Positions 7,229-16,200 of a DNA stretch of 42,821 bases are shown here, piece after piece. The DNA is from an uncultured Christensenellaceae bacterium (GTDB taxonomy: Bacteria > Bacillota > Clostridia > Christensenellales > Borkfalkiaceae). The notes beneath the pieces were generated by a model. The model searched no databases, was not told the origin of the DNA, and saw only the letters and a program-made list of their open reading frames with translations. Location of the stretch: contig CAJUPX010000019.1 in assembly GCA_910588685.1 (NCBI GenBank), positions 3,055 through 45,875 of the forward strand. The letters are read 5' to 3'. Made by a program: the position numbers and the translations under genes. Every line of letters starts with the position of its first letter. The stretch's first letter is position 1.

Positions 7229-7348
7229 AAAATGCGGAGATACGAGCAAGACAAGGAGTGCGAGGATAACCCGAGGGAATTTACTAATGCGTAAATGACC
7301 GAGGGTTGCCGCAGCACAACACAGTATTGCGACGTATATACGCGTTTT
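7229..7348 (-). repeat. Structured repeat family 1, copy 3 (after rpmG)
   Basis: A 120-bp copy between rpmG and secE, 12 bp past the rpmG stop. Outer arms AAAATGCG / CGCGTTTT (one G-T wobble) with ATACG / CGTAT inside; middle stem AACCC (7268-7272) / GGGTT (7303-7307); hairpin TTTAC-TAATGC-GTAAA (7280-7295). The middle stem replaces the CCGC / GCGG pair of copies 1 and 4. Confidence 0.9.
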
Positions 7349-7360
7349 AGCGCGAGCCGA

Positions 7361-7522
7361 TTATTTGCTTTCCTTGTGGTCGGTATGCTTCTTGCAGAAC
7401 GGGCAATACTTGGAAAGAGTTAATCTGTCGGGATCGTTGCGCTTGTTCTTATAACTGTCGTAATTGCGGTGTTTGCACTCCGTGCATTCGAAAGTTATTT
7501 TATTCCTTACTTGTGCTTTCAT
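7361..7522 (-). CDS. rpmG: 50S ribosomal protein L33 (zinc-binding form)
   Basis: A 53-residue protein, MKAQVRNKITFECTECK at the start and YCPFCKKHTDHKESK at the end. The two CxxC pairs (CTEC and CPFC) mark the zinc-binding C+ form, so the cell has not replaced this copy with a zinc-free one. GGAG lies upstream of the start. First gene of the transcription/translation operon, directly downstream of a consensus promoter. Confidence 0.96.
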   Translation of the reverse strand: MKAQVRNKITFECTECKHRNYDSYKNKRNDPDRLTLSKYCPFCKKHTDHKESK

Positions 7523-7571
7523 CGGAAAACTCCATACAAAAAAATTACACCCCCGTTTCGAGTGCTTTTTG

Positions 7572-7600
7572 ATTTTAACACATCAAAAGGGGGTTGTCAA
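7572..7600 (-). promoter_or_regulatory. Promoter of rpmG-secE-nusG-rplK-rplA
   Basis: On the minus strand, TTGACA (7595-7600), a 17-bp spacer and TAAAAT (7572-7577). Transcription should start about 43 bp before the rpmG start codon. Confidence 0.85.
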
Positions 7601-7663
7601 CCTATTTTAATATATATTTAACAAAAATATCGCGTAGGTAAATTTAAACCCGCACGTATTTAT

Positions 7664-7786
7664 AAAAACACGGAGATACGAGCAAGACAAGGAAAACAAG
7701 CGACGACCGCAGGGAGCTTACATAGATGTAAGTGACCAAGGCGGCGCGCAGCACGACGCCGTATTGCGACGTATATATGCGTTTTT
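7664..7786 (-). repeat. Structured repeat family 1, copy 4 (after the SecB-like gene)
   Basis: Outer arms AAAAAC / GTTTTT with ATACG / CGTAT inside; middle stem CCGC / GCGG; hairpin CTTAC-ATAGAT-GTAAG (7717-7732). The core is nearly identical to copy 1 while the outer arms match copies 3 and 5. It begins 8 bp past the SecB-like stop and lies upstream of the rpmG promoter. Confidence 0.9.
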
Positions 7787-7794
7787 AATTGTTT

Positions 7795-8232
7795 TTAATT
7801 TAAGTTGCCGTCGCCTACGGTAAACGCATAAACGTCCCTGTCCTCAGGAAAAATCGTTCCCGCTATAACGGGCAGGTTCAAGGGCGCGATATACGCGTTG
7901 GCAGTGAGATTTGTTACGGCTGCGCGGAGGTAAGGGTATACAATTTTGGTTGCCTCGATAACGAATTTTCTCTCCTCGTCGTTGTTTTTAACGTCCTCCA
8001 CCTCGAATATACCCACGAGAGTAACGTTGATATTAAAAGGCTTGGGTTCTTCGTCCGTGCTCTCTATTTTAACGGACAGAGCAAGAAAATTGAGCTTGTC
8101 GTTTCCGTTTACCTTTCTGACCTGACGGGAAAACTGGGGCTTTATATCAAGCTTATCGTTGGGAGCTATTTTAACTCTGTTGAGTTTGAACGAAAGCTCC
8201 TCGCCCGTAATGCCTTTAAATTCGTATTTCAT
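7795..8232 (-). CDS. SecB-like export chaperone family protein
   Basis: A 145-residue protein with the SecB fold signature: beta-rich N-terminal half (LSFKLNRVKIAPNDKLDIKPQFSRQV), a central acidic loop (VGIFEVEDVKNNDEE), then KIVYPYLRAAVTNLTANAYIAPLNLPVI, which matches the SecB helix and PP-loop region (YxR, NLT, PLxLP). Classical SecB is proteobacterial; Firmicutes SecB-like proteins are less well studied, and some belong to toxin-antitoxin-chaperone modules. No toxin or antitoxin gene is next to it here. It has its own promoter and ends just before repeat copy 4. Confidence 0.7.
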   Translation of the reverse strand: MKYEFKGITGEELSFKLNRVKIAPNDKLDIKPQFSRQVRKVNGNDKLNFLALSVKIESTDEEPKPFNINVTLVGIFEVEDVKNNDEERKFVIEATKIVYPYLRAAVTNLTANAYIAPLNLPVIAGTIFPEDRDVYAFTVGDGNLN

Positions 8233-8270
8233 TTTTGACTCCTTTTACTTTTAAAATTATCACTTATTTA

Positions 8271-8299
8271 AGTATAACCCTAAAAGCATTGTTTGTCAA
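8271..8299 (-). promoter_or_regulatory. Promoter of the SecB-like gene with overlapping inverted repeat
   Basis: On the minus strand, TTGACA (8294-8299), a 17-bp spacer and TATACT (8271-8276). The arms TAACCCT and AGGGTTA bracket the promoter and could form an operator. Confidence 0.7.
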
Positions 8300-8308
8300 G
8301 GGTTAACT

Positions 8309-8749
8309 TTACAAATAACTCTTTAATTTTCTCTCGTAACCCTCTTCGAGCGCGATTAAGTCCTTTAAAAGCAGTTTTACCTCTTCGTCCATAAACTTTC
8401 CGCCGTCGGTCAGCGAGGTTTTTAAAGAGGTTATACCCTGTACCGTCCCCTTAATCATCATCTGCGCGATATTCTGCGCCGAATTGTCGCTGGCGGTATT
8501 CATTTTAATGGCGCTCCACATCATAGCCTTTTTTATGGGCGAGGGCGATTTGAGCTCCAAATCGTATTTGAGTGCAAGAGTAGCCGCTCTCGCGCATATC
8601 TGTTCGTAGCCCTCGTATTCGCGCTTGATTTCTTCTTTAATTTTTTCGTCGTCTATTTCGGGCATAATGTCGGATATAGACGTAAGCCCGAGCTGGGCGT
8701 TGCGGTAAATTTCAGCAAGTATTTCGCTGTCTTTTTTAATTTCCTGCAT
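8309..8749 (-). CDS. Helical protein, possibly ferritin-like (DUF2383-type)
   Basis: A 146-residue soluble protein, all helical by pattern. The start at 8749 (MQEIKKDSEILAEIYRNAQ) follows AAGGAG; a farther upstream start would cover that site. Regularly spaced acidic and hydrophobic residues (LGLTSISDIMPEIDDEKIKEEIKREYEGYEQIC, then ALKYDLELKSPSP and a segment with NSAQNIAQMMIKGTVQGI) suggest a four-helix bundle like DUF2383 or related ferritin-like families. No full set of metal-binding Glu/His residues is obvious. Divergent from rplU. Confidence 0.55.
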   Translation of the reverse strand: MQEIKKDSEILAEIYRNAQLGLTSISDIMPEIDDEKIKEEIKREYEGYEQICARAATLALKYDLELKSPSPIKKAMMWSAIKMNTASDNSAQNIAQMMIKGTVQGITSLKTSLTDGGKFMDEEVKLLLKDLIALEEGYERKLKSYL

Positions 8750-8824
8750 AATATTCTCCTTATGCGTATTTTGCGCAGAGCAAATAAAATTATGCAAATA
8801 TCGCCGTTAATAAGGTAAAAACGC

Positions 8825-8950
8825 TTGACTATGCGCTTAATTTATGTTAAATTTAATACCGAGCCGCTCGGAACGGGCTTTTTTAAGTGTGCAACGCACC
8901 GCCTGAGCCATAGGCAAAAATCCGGCGAGACTGGTTAGAGGAGGTAAATA
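8825..8950 (+). promoter_or_regulatory. rplU promoter and L21-type leader
   Basis: TTGACT (8825-8830), a 17-bp spacer and TAAATT (8848-8853) start a leader of about 90 nt. It carries CCGAG-CCG-CTCGG, a GGGCTTTTTT run that could be an attenuator, and short pairing segments before the AGAGGAGG site. Position and length fit the ribosomal L21 leader of Firmicutes; I could not fold or align it. Confidence 0.65.
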
Positions 8951-8952
8951 TA

Positions 8953-9345
8953 ATGTACGCAATTTTCGAGAACGGCGGCAAGCAATACAGGGCTTCCGTA
9001 GGCGACCTTTTAAAGGTTGAAAAACTCAACGTTAAAGAGGGCGCTACCGTAGAATTCCCCGTTATTTTAACGGCGGACGACAAGGGTATCCGGGTTTGCA
9101 GCGAAGTGGCAAACGTAAAGCTCAGCGCCGAAGTAGTTTCTCAGGGCAAGGAAAAGAAGATAATAGTTTTCAAGTACAAGCCTAAGAAAAACGAAAGAAA
9201 AAAGCAGGGTCACAGACAGCCTTACACACTTATAAAAGTAACGGCTATAGGCGTATCAGAAGCCAAAAAACCCGCTGCCAAAAAGACTGCGGCTAAAAAG
9301 CCCGCAGCCGAAACTGCCGAAGCAACCGAAGCTAAGGCCGAATAA
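8953..9345 (+). CDS. rplU: 50S ribosomal protein L21 with Lys/Ala tail
   Basis: A 130-residue protein. Residues 1-103 are a normal L21 (MYAIFENGGKQYRASVGDLL, then VFKYKPKKNERKKQGHRQ and YTLIKVTAI). Residues about 104-130 form an extra tail of repeated KKPAAKKT-type units ending in Glu/Ala. Such tails are seen in some Clostridia and may contact rRNA or simply be disordered. First gene of rplU-rpmA. Confidence 0.97.
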   Translation: MYAIFENGGKQYRASVGDLLKVEKLNVKEGATVEFPVILTADDKGIRVCSEVANVKLSAEVVSQGKEKKIIVFKYKPKKNERKKQGHRQPYTLIKVTAIGVSEAKKPAAKKTAAKKPAAETAEATEAKAE

Positions 9346-9363
9346 TTTCAGGAGGATAAAGAT

Positions 9364-9648
9364 ATGATATTTTTACGCTTATTCGCCCATAAAAAAGGTA
9401 CCGGCTCCTCGCACAACGGCAGAGACAGTAATCCCAAAATGCTCGGGGTTAAGCGCGCCGACGGTCAGTCGGTTCTTGCAGGAAACATTCTTGTAAGACA
9501 GCGCGGCACCAAATTCAAGCCCGGCAACAACGTAGGCATCGGCAAGGACGACACTCTCTTTGCGCTTATTGACGGCGTTGTTAAGTTTGAAAGAGTGGGC
9601 AAGGACGGCAAACAGGTATCGATATACCCCGTTGCCAACGCAAACTAA
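9364..9648 (+). CDS. rpmA: 50S ribosomal protein L27
   Basis: A 94-residue protein near the peptidyl transferase centre, with GTGSSHNGRDSNPKMLGVKRADGQ and VLAGNILVRQRGTKFKPGNNVGIG. The N-terminus MIFLRLFAHKKG resembles the Firmicutes extension that the Prp protease removes (usually LQFFA before the Lys-rich start) but lacks Gln and one Phe. The gene begins 18 bp after rplU; the prp gene that normally lies between them is absent. Confidence 0.98.
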   Translation: MIFLRLFAHKKGTGSSHNGRDSNPKMLGVKRADGQSVLAGNILVRQRGTKFKPGNNVGIGKDDTLFALIDGVVKFERVGKDGKQVSIYPVANAN

Positions 9649-9657
9649 TTTAAAACG

Positions 9658-9686
9658 AGCGAGGCTTTGCCTCGCTTTATTTTTTT
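9658..9686 (+). terminator. rplU-rpmA terminator
   Basis: AGCGAGGC-TTT-GCCTCGCT (9658-9676), followed by TTATTTTTTT. Confidence 0.92.
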
Positions 9687-9699
9687 ACAGGTAGCTTTT

Positions 9700-10188
9700 A
9701 TGATTACGGTTACGCCTTTAAAGGACGCATACAAAGATAATTTTATACAGCTTTTCAACGACTACTACGCCGAGCTTGACTGCGGCGAGGACGTTCCGCG
9801 TCTTGTCAACGAATATATCCTGCCCGACCTTTTAGCGGGGCTTATCAGTATCGACCTTATCAAAGACGGCGACGTTTTTGCGGGATTTATAATATACCAG
9901 ATTGACGACATTGACAACGACTGGAATTTTATGGAGGGCTGGGGCGACGTCCGCGAAATATATATCACTCCCTCCCTGCGCCGCACCGGGCTTGGCAAAT
10001 TTATACTTTTTACCGCAGAAATGAAAATGAAAGAGCGCGGAGCGGACAAGGCGTACGCGCTGCCCACGCCGCAGACCGAACAGTTTTTCATACACTGCGG
10101 ATACGAAAAAACCGAGGCTTACGACGACGAGCTCGAATGTTACGTATTTGAAAAACACTGTTTAAACCCGAAATGCAACTGCAAATAA
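9700..10188 (+). CDS. GNAT-family N-acetyltransferase
   Basis: A 162-residue cytoplasmic acyl-CoA transferase of unknown substrate. Motif A, which holds the acetyl-CoA pyrophosphate, reads VREIYITPSLRRTGLGKFI (R-x-x-G-x-G pattern, about residues 84-102), followed by a helix and FFIHCGYEKTEAYDDELECYVFEK, the usual end of the fold. A Cys-containing tail (NPKCNCK) follows. The start at 9700 was chosen because earlier in-frame codons lie inside the rpmA terminator. Its ribosome binding site is weak, so it may depend on read-through. Confidence 0.88.
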   Translation: MITVTPLKDAYKDNFIQLFNDYYAELDCGEDVPRLVNEYILPDLLAGLISIDLIKDGDVFAGFIIYQIDDIDNDWNFMEGWGDVREIYITPSLRRTGLGKFILFTAEMKMKERGADKAYALPTPQTEQFFIHCGYEKTEAYDDELECYVFEKHCLNPKCNCK

Positions 10189-10211
10189 GTTAATTTTACT
10201 TTAACTAAAAG

Positions 10212-10239
10212 ACAGGCGCGGACTTCTGTCCGCGCCTGT
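10212..10239. terminator. Bidirectional terminator between GNAT and GH16 genes
   Basis: Perfect 12-bp stem ACAGGCGCGGAC / GTCCGCGCCTGT with a 4-nt loop between convergent genes; A- and T-rich flanks on both sides. Confidence 0.85.
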
Positions 10240-10270
10240 TCTATATTTACTGTTGAAAAATACAACGCGC

Positions 10271-11200
10271 TTACGTTGCCGCCGGCGCATACGCAAACCA
10301 TTTATATTGCGCTTTAGCGGGCAACGCCGTACTATCAAGCGTGCCGAGCCAATCGTCCACGCCTATTCCGTTCCACACGTTCATCATAATTTGCATAGAA
10401 TGCGACGGAAGAGCTTTTTGCGCTGTTGCCTCCGCGCGGTACACTGCCACGCCGTCAATATACCACACTATACCGTTAGGGCTCCAATCGAAAGCGTATT
10501 CGTGGAAATCCAAAGACGCGTCGAAACCGAGGTTAAATACAAATTCGCTGTTGCCCTTTCCGTTCGTATAGAAATTGAACTGAACGACAGACGTATCTTT
10601 GCCCAAAAATTCAATATCTATTTCGTCCCAAACGGGCTCATTGGTGTAAGTAAAAAATGAAGAAACCACGCCCGAACATTTTGCCGGCTTCATACAAACC
10701 GAATAAAACCCGTAAGAGTATTTGCTTTTTGAACGGTATTCCGCGCCGGCATAGCCGCTCCCTTCTTTGGAAACCGACATACTCATAACACCGTCTTTAA
10801 CCGAAGCGCTGCTTTTGCGCCAAGTACAGTTAAACATATTGCCGTTTGAATAACCGTCAGCCCAGACAAATTCGGACGAACCGCCCTGCGAAAAACGAAC
10901 GATTTTTTCTGTTTCCTTAGTAAGTCTGTCGGGAATTCCCGCCGCTGATTCGTGCGGGGTAAACGAGGGTTTATTTTGGTTACCGTTACCGTTTCCATCG
11001 TCCTCGTCCTTATCGGTATTCTCGCCACCGTTATCGTTGTCGTTGTCGCCGTTGAGTTCGTCGTCTTTATCCGAAGGCAAGTCTTCTCCGTGCGACGGCG
11101 GGGTTACAGTTAATAACCCGCAACCCGCAACGGACGTTACGGCAGTAATTAAAAACATACACGAAACGAGAGTTGCCAACAACTTAAATATTTTTTTCAT
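10271..11200 (-). CDS. bglS: GH16 lichenase (endo-beta-1,3-1,4-glucanase) lipoprotein
   Basis: A 309-residue surface enzyme cleaving mixed-linkage beta-glucans. Signal peptide with lipobox SVAGC (Cys about 27), then an Asp/Asn/Glu-rich spacer (about 38-75) and the catalytic jelly-roll. The active-site segment is WDEIDIEFLGKD, holding the nucleophile and acid/base Glu, preceded by GVVSSFFTYTNEP. GNMFNCTWRKSS at the start of the domain and NVWNGIGVDDWLG near the end match the Bacillus lichenase closely. Last gene of the GH3-lipoprotein-GH16 group, which together would release and hydrolyse beta-gluco-oligosaccharides at the cell surface. Confidence 0.95.
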   Translation of the reverse strand: MKKIFKLLATLVSCMFLITAVTSVAGCGLLTVTPPSHGEDLPSDKDDELNGDNDNDNGGENTDKDEDDGNGNGNQNKPSFTPHESAAGIPDRLTKETEKIVRFSQGGSSEFVWADGYSNGNMFNCTWRKSSASVKDGVMSMSVSKEGSGYAGAEYRSKSKYSYGFYSVCMKPAKCSGVVSSFFTYTNEPVWDEIDIEFLGKDTSVVQFNFYTNGKGNSEFVFNLGFDASLDFHEYAFDWSPNGIVWYIDGVAVYRAEATAQKALPSHSMQIMMNVWNGIGVDDWLGTLDSTALPAKAQYKWFAYAPAAT

Positions 11201-11247
11201 ATTTACGTTCCTTATTTATAATAAAACTGCTTGCAGTCGGTTCAGAA

Positions 11248-11281
11248 AATAAACGCTATTTCTTGCGAAATAGCGTTTATT
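11248..11281 (-). terminator. Hairpin between Big_2 lipoprotein and GH16 genes
   Basis: Perfect 15-bp stem AATAAACGCTATTTC / GAAATAGCGTTTATT with a 4-nt loop, and a short T run on the minus strand. It may be a terminator, attenuator or processing site that sets the GH16 level relative to the upstream genes. Confidence 0.6.
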
Positions 11282-11322
11282 CCTATTTTTTGATTGCGTT
11301 AAGCATTATACGCTATCCGTTT

Positions 11323-13191
11323 TTACTCCGCCGTAACGTTTTCAACCTTGATTGCTACGCAGCCGTAGTTATACGCCTGACCCCAGTTATTATCCTCAGT
11401 ACCCTCGAAATCTACGCCGGACTGATAGTTGACTATAGAATATTTTTTGTCGCCTACGGTAACACTTGCACCGGGAACTGCGCTTTCGGCGCTGAGTTTA
11501 AGGTCTCTTAACTTGTTATCGGCATAACCCTCTTCGCTGGGCAACTTTTCTGTGAAGTGCGCGCTGTAAGCGCCCGTGCTGCTGTCGGAAGTAGCGTCAA
11601 CAGTAAGCCTGGTTATATCGTACTTTATTAAGAAAGTACTATCTTCTTCGTTTACGCTAACGGAAACTCTTGTAAACTCCCACTTTTTCCAGCCGCCGCC
11701 GCATTCCTGAAGGTCAAACGGGGTAGCGTTGAGCCAAGTCTTAGCAGCGTCTACGTTTTCAAACGCATCTAATTTGACAGTGCCTGCAAGATTTAAAATC
11801 GCCTTGCCGTCTTCAACGGTCAGCGTTACGCCCGTTGCAACGGCAACGTCAGCCGCAAGCGCTTCGGGAGCCTCGGGAATTATAGGAGCGTCGGGATCTA
11901 CGTAACCCTCGAGTTTGGTTTCGTCGTCAATCCATTGATGAGCGGATGGGCCTAAATCTTTAAACTGAATACTATAAATGGAAACTTTAACCACGTTGCC
12001 GGTTCCCTCTCCGTCGTTGGGTTCGGAAAGCAAACCGAGCAAGATATTAACCGCGGTTTCAACGTTATCATATACGCCGTTAGCGTATATTGCGCCGCTG
12101 TCGCCGTGTCTGAACTGAACGGTTATTTCTTGTTCTTCGTTTGCAACAAGCTCAGCCTTATGGTTATCTTCGTTGTCTTCGTCCATCTGATAGCCCTTAT
12201 CATTGTCATCGTAAGGATTTACAACTATAGTGCCTGCCGCATTGGATAAAATTTTAAATTTAATTTCGTAATTATGGTTAGCCTCAAGTTTTCCTTCGTT
12301 ACCGGCACTGCTACGGTAGAAAAGCTGAATTGCGGAATCTTTGGGTCCGGGTTGCATACTGCCGGCGTATTTATCAACAGAGAATGTGATATTCATTTTA
12401 TTTGCGCCGATATATTTGTAACCGTCGTAAGGCGTTTCCTCATTATAAGGTTCCGTATACGCGCTGTAAATTGTCGTGTTAGACCAGTTGTACCCCTGGT
12501 CGCCCCAATATCCCCAAGTATCAGCGGGAGTTTTGTTCTGCTCGTAAGTATCCATTAATTCAGCGCCGGCAATTTCTTTGATTACTACGGTAACCGATGC
12601 AGACTGCGATTCGTTGCTTACGCGCTTCACCGTTATAACAGCTTCGCCGGGGTTAACTCCGGTGATTACGCCGTTGTTTACGGATACTATGCCCTGATTA
12701 GACGTAGTCCAGACAATCTGTTCGTTTTCCATTTCAACGTCGTTTTTGAAAACTTTGGCGCTGAGGTTTAAAACACCGTCAACGTCAAGCTCGATTTTAC
12801 CGTCGGCGTTAGGTGTGTAACCGGAAATTTTTACTTCCACCGAGTTAACGGTTACGTTGCAGGTTGCGCTGAAATCGCCGTAAGTTGCGGTGATTTTAGC
12901 AGTACCTTTCGACTTACCCGAAACAATACCTCTCGTAACGGAAGCAACCGCCTGGTTGTCGGAAGCCCAGGTTACGTCGCCGGCTTTAAGCTCGGCAGTG
13001 GTATCGTCATTATAGGTCGCCGTTACCGTAAGCCTGATTGTGTCGCCGGTTTCAACTTCTACCGCAGCGGAATTAATTGCAATAGCCGTAACCGCAGGCG
13101 TTTTGTCGCCTCCGCAAGCCGTGAACGGCAACATTAATACAAGTGAAAGTATCAAGGCAAGCGCAGATAATAAGTGCTTTTTAATTCTCAT
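11323..13191 (-). CDS. Surface lipoprotein with two Big_2 domains and a carbohydrate-binding-like region
   Basis: A 622-residue lipoprotein (lipobox FTAC, Cys about 26). Two bacterial Ig-like (Big_2) domains follow: about 34-115 (VTAIAINSAAVEVETGDTI, WASDNQAVASV, GTAKITATYG) and about 116-205 (WTTSNQGIVSV, NPGEAVITV). Residues about 210-420 look like a jelly-roll carbohydrate-binding module (Trp/Tyr-rich GYWGDQGYNWSN, VKVSIYSIQFKDLG at the end). A further beta-rich C-terminal domain is unassigned. No catalytic motif is seen. Between GH3 and GH16 it is probably a glucan-binding scaffold; the ligand is inferred from context. Confidence 0.75.
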   Translation of the reverse strand: MRIKKHLLSALALILSLVLMLPFTACGGDKTPAVTAIAINSAAVEVETGDTIRLTVTATYNDDTTAELKAGDVTWASDNQAVASVTRGIVSGKSKGTAKITATYGDFSATCNVTVNSVEVKISGYTPNADGKIELDVDGVLNLSAKVFKNDVEMENEQIVWTTSNQGIVSVNNGVITGVNPGEAVITVKRVSNESQSASVTVVIKEIAGAELMDTYEQNKTPADTWGYWGDQGYNWSNTTIYSAYTEPYNEETPYDGYKYIGANKMNITFSVDKYAGSMQPGPKDSAIQLFYRSSAGNEGKLEANHNYEIKFKILSNAAGTIVVNPYDDNDKGYQMDEDNEDNHKAELVANEEQEITVQFRHGDSGAIYANGVYDNVETAVNILLGLLSEPNDGEGTGNVVKVSIYSIQFKDLGPSAHQWIDDETKLEGYVDPDAPIIPEAPEALAADVAVATGVTLTVEDGKAILNLAGTVKLDAFENVDAAKTWLNATPFDLQECGGGWKKWEFTRVSVSVNEEDSTFLIKYDITRLTVDATSDSSTGAYSAHFTEKLPSEEGYADNKLRDLKLSAESAVPGASVTVGDKKYSIVNYQSGVDFEGTEDNNWGQAYNYGCVAIKVENVTAE

Positions 13192-13243
13192 AGTAATATA
13201 TACCCCTTTTAAAAATTTTTCAATTTAACCGTTCAACGAACTT

Positions 13244-16200
13244 TTATTGTCCGTCTTTGGTTGTTTCGGCAGGTTCAGCCCCGTCCGCGGACGCGGAATT
13301 TGCCGCCTTTTTGTTTTTAATAATGTTTTTCGCCAAGAAGAATGCCATCACAGCTACGCCTGCCAACAGGGCAACTTCAACGACTACCACGCCCGCAACC
13401 CACGCAAGGTTGTACTGAGCGCCCTTATTCAAGTCAATTTGAAGGCTGGGGTCAAAGTTCTTAGCCGCCTTTTGCGTATCTACGAACGTCCACAAAACGT
13501 CGTGCGCAACTCTTTCGGCAACCTTATAGCCCATATCGTTTTTAATGGTATTAAATACGGAGTCGGTAAACCCGTTGGTAAGCCAAATGCTGTTTCCGGC
13601 CCAAATGCCTCTGTAGGGAGGCATATAGCTTTCGCCCGAATTCATCCAGTCGGTTACCGCGCTTCCGCGGAAATTCCATTCGTTCCTGACGATTTCAGTC
13701 ATAACACCGTAGTTTCCGCCAGACCAAACTCTTCCTAAGCGGTTCATACTCGTCATAAGAGCGTTACCGCCGCCTTCCTTAATCATAATTTCAAAAGGTT
13801 TAAGATAAATTTCACGCAGCGTCTGTTCGGTAAGGAAAGTGAACAAACCCTCGCGGTTAAATTCCGTATCGTTAACGACAAAATGTTTTACGTACGAATA
13901 AACGCCCATATCCTTTGCGCCCGAAACGGTTCCCGCGCAGATTTTACCCGCCAGCACGCCGTCCTCGGAATAATATTCGCCGTTTCTGCCGCCGAAAGGA
14001 TTGCGGTGAGTATTGGCGCCGGGCGCATACCAACCGTATAAACCGTCAATAGAATCTTTTTCTCTGCCCACGCTGCGACCTAATGCAACAGCCAGATTTG
14101 TACTCCAGGTCTGCGCAAGCATAGTGCCGCTGGGATAAGCCACAAATTCGCAGCTCGTGCCTTCGCCGCCCGTTACGCGGGTGTTAAAGCCGAGAGGACC
14201 GTCCAAATCAACGAATTCTTTTTTGTCGATGCTAGGAATCGCGTTGGTCTTGAAATAGCCGTCGCTGACTAATCCGGCAAGTTCGCTGTTGGTTATATTG
14301 GAAATTAACAATTTCCAAATTTCGTCGTCGTAAGATTTCGCGTCCATAGCGTCCGCAAGTTTCAGACCGTTGCCGCCAGCCGAAACGTCGCGCTTGGTGC
14401 CAAGTCCGCCCTCAGCATCGGTGTAACCCGCGTACTCCAGCTGTTTTTGCGTAGGCGAAACCATTTTTGCTATTTGCAAAGCCTCGTCGGTCATATCCCT
14501 CGCGTTAGTAATCTTCTTGGGATAGGTAGCTTTGAAATCTTCACGCGAAAGATATTTAACACCGCCGTCGCTTTCGTGACTTCCGTCAAGGTCGGCTTCG
14601 TCGATAGTCTGGTCGTTGTTTTTACCGTCCTTATTAGTGAAACGGTTTATTACGTCATTGCCCGTTTGTTCGTCTTTATCATATGTATAGCCTTTTGCGG
14701 GCACTGTGTAATCCAATACCGACGAACCCTTTGCCATATCGGCAGCCTCGTGCGAGTTTTTCATCAGACGAAGCTGATAATCGCCGCCGTCAAGCTCATA
14801 ACCGGTATGTCCGTTATTGTTTTTGTCATAACAGTCGTAAGAAGCCATTCCCTGCGCGCTGACAGAAAGAGTCACCACGTCGAAACCGCCCGGCTGAATT
14901 ACGTCGGTCTTTGCGAAATCCGCAAGGTTTACAAAAGCCTTTTCTATACCGCCCTTAATATATTGCGGCGTATAGTACAGCTGCACAACGTCCGCGCCGG
15001 GGTAAGTTTTGCTGTTGTTTTTTACTTTAACAGTAATTTCAATTTTATCATTAGCTTTAAGTTCCGAACCGGACGGAACGCTTACGTCTGTAATTTCCCA
15101 TTCGAAATCGGCGTAAGAAAGTCCGTATCCGAAAGGATATTGAACAACGCCGTTGTAACCTTTGCCGTATTGATTATCAACGTCCGCCCAATAACCTTCA
15201 GCATCGGCGGTTTCAAACCACTTATATCCGACGTAAATGCCTTCCGAATAATCCACGTAAGCTTTAAAACGAGAATCTCTTTCGTTTTTACGGTTTGCGT
15301 AAATTGTTCCCGCGCCTACTTCGCCGTTGCCCTTATTTCCTTGGTTTACCGCCGAAGGAGTAGTGCCGATAATATCGTAAGCATAGGTGTCTACCGTTCT
15401 TCCCGAGGGAGATACCAACTTCTTTTCGGTAATAACATTACCGTTTGCGTCCTTTTTATAAACGGGCGTACCGTCGGCGTTGTATTTTACGTTACCGTCG
15501 GAATCAAGTTCCGGAACAGGTTCTTCTTTCTCGCCGCGAAGCACGTTGACAAGTCCGTTCACACCCGAAATTCCCGTAATTCCAACGAGAAGCGCACCGT
15601 CGATTTCTTCACTCTCAATAAAGCCCGTTTCCATAGTATTAGCGGTATTAAGCACTACGATGACTTTATCGCAAAGCTCGGTCGCCGCCTTAATCATATT
15701 TTCTTCGTCGGGTGAAAGCTGTAAATAATGCCTGTCGTTAAAAGTCTTTTTTATATTCTTTCCCGCTTCGGTCTGTCTTACCTGTTCGGACGCAGACAAG
15801 TCTTTGCTTTCGCTGCCGGTTCTGCCGATAACCACAATACCCACGCCGCTTTCTATGACGTCGCTCTTTACCGCCGCGGCAAGATAATCGTTATAACTCG
15901 GCTCACGCAATACGAAAATTTCTTCCGAACCGAATTTTACGCCGCCTCTGTACTCCAAATAGTCCTGCTCACCGTATATTTTCACGTGCGCAGTGTAGTA
16001 ATCTTTATATAAATTGTAAAGATCTTCGTTATACTTAATGCCAGCCGCTTCCAATGCAGGGAACAGTTTGACTTTTTGAAGATCGGTGTTAGCATAGCCG
16101 GAACCAAACGCCATAGTCATCCAGTCGTAACCCGCCCAGCCGAACACGTTTACGCCCTTGTCAAGCTCCTGAGCGGTAAGGGGCAAAGCCGCGTTGCCTT

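Noticed and set aside
7204..7317. N-terminal extension of SecE
   Set aside because: The open frame runs into repeat copy 3 and has no SecE similarity; normal SecE starts at 7203.
14447..15715. Long open frame (422 codons) on the plus strand opposite the GH3 gene
   Set aside because: It lies wholly inside a clear GH3 gene, has no ribosome binding site or recognisable domain, and its Val/Arg/Phe-rich composition is that of an antisense shadow.
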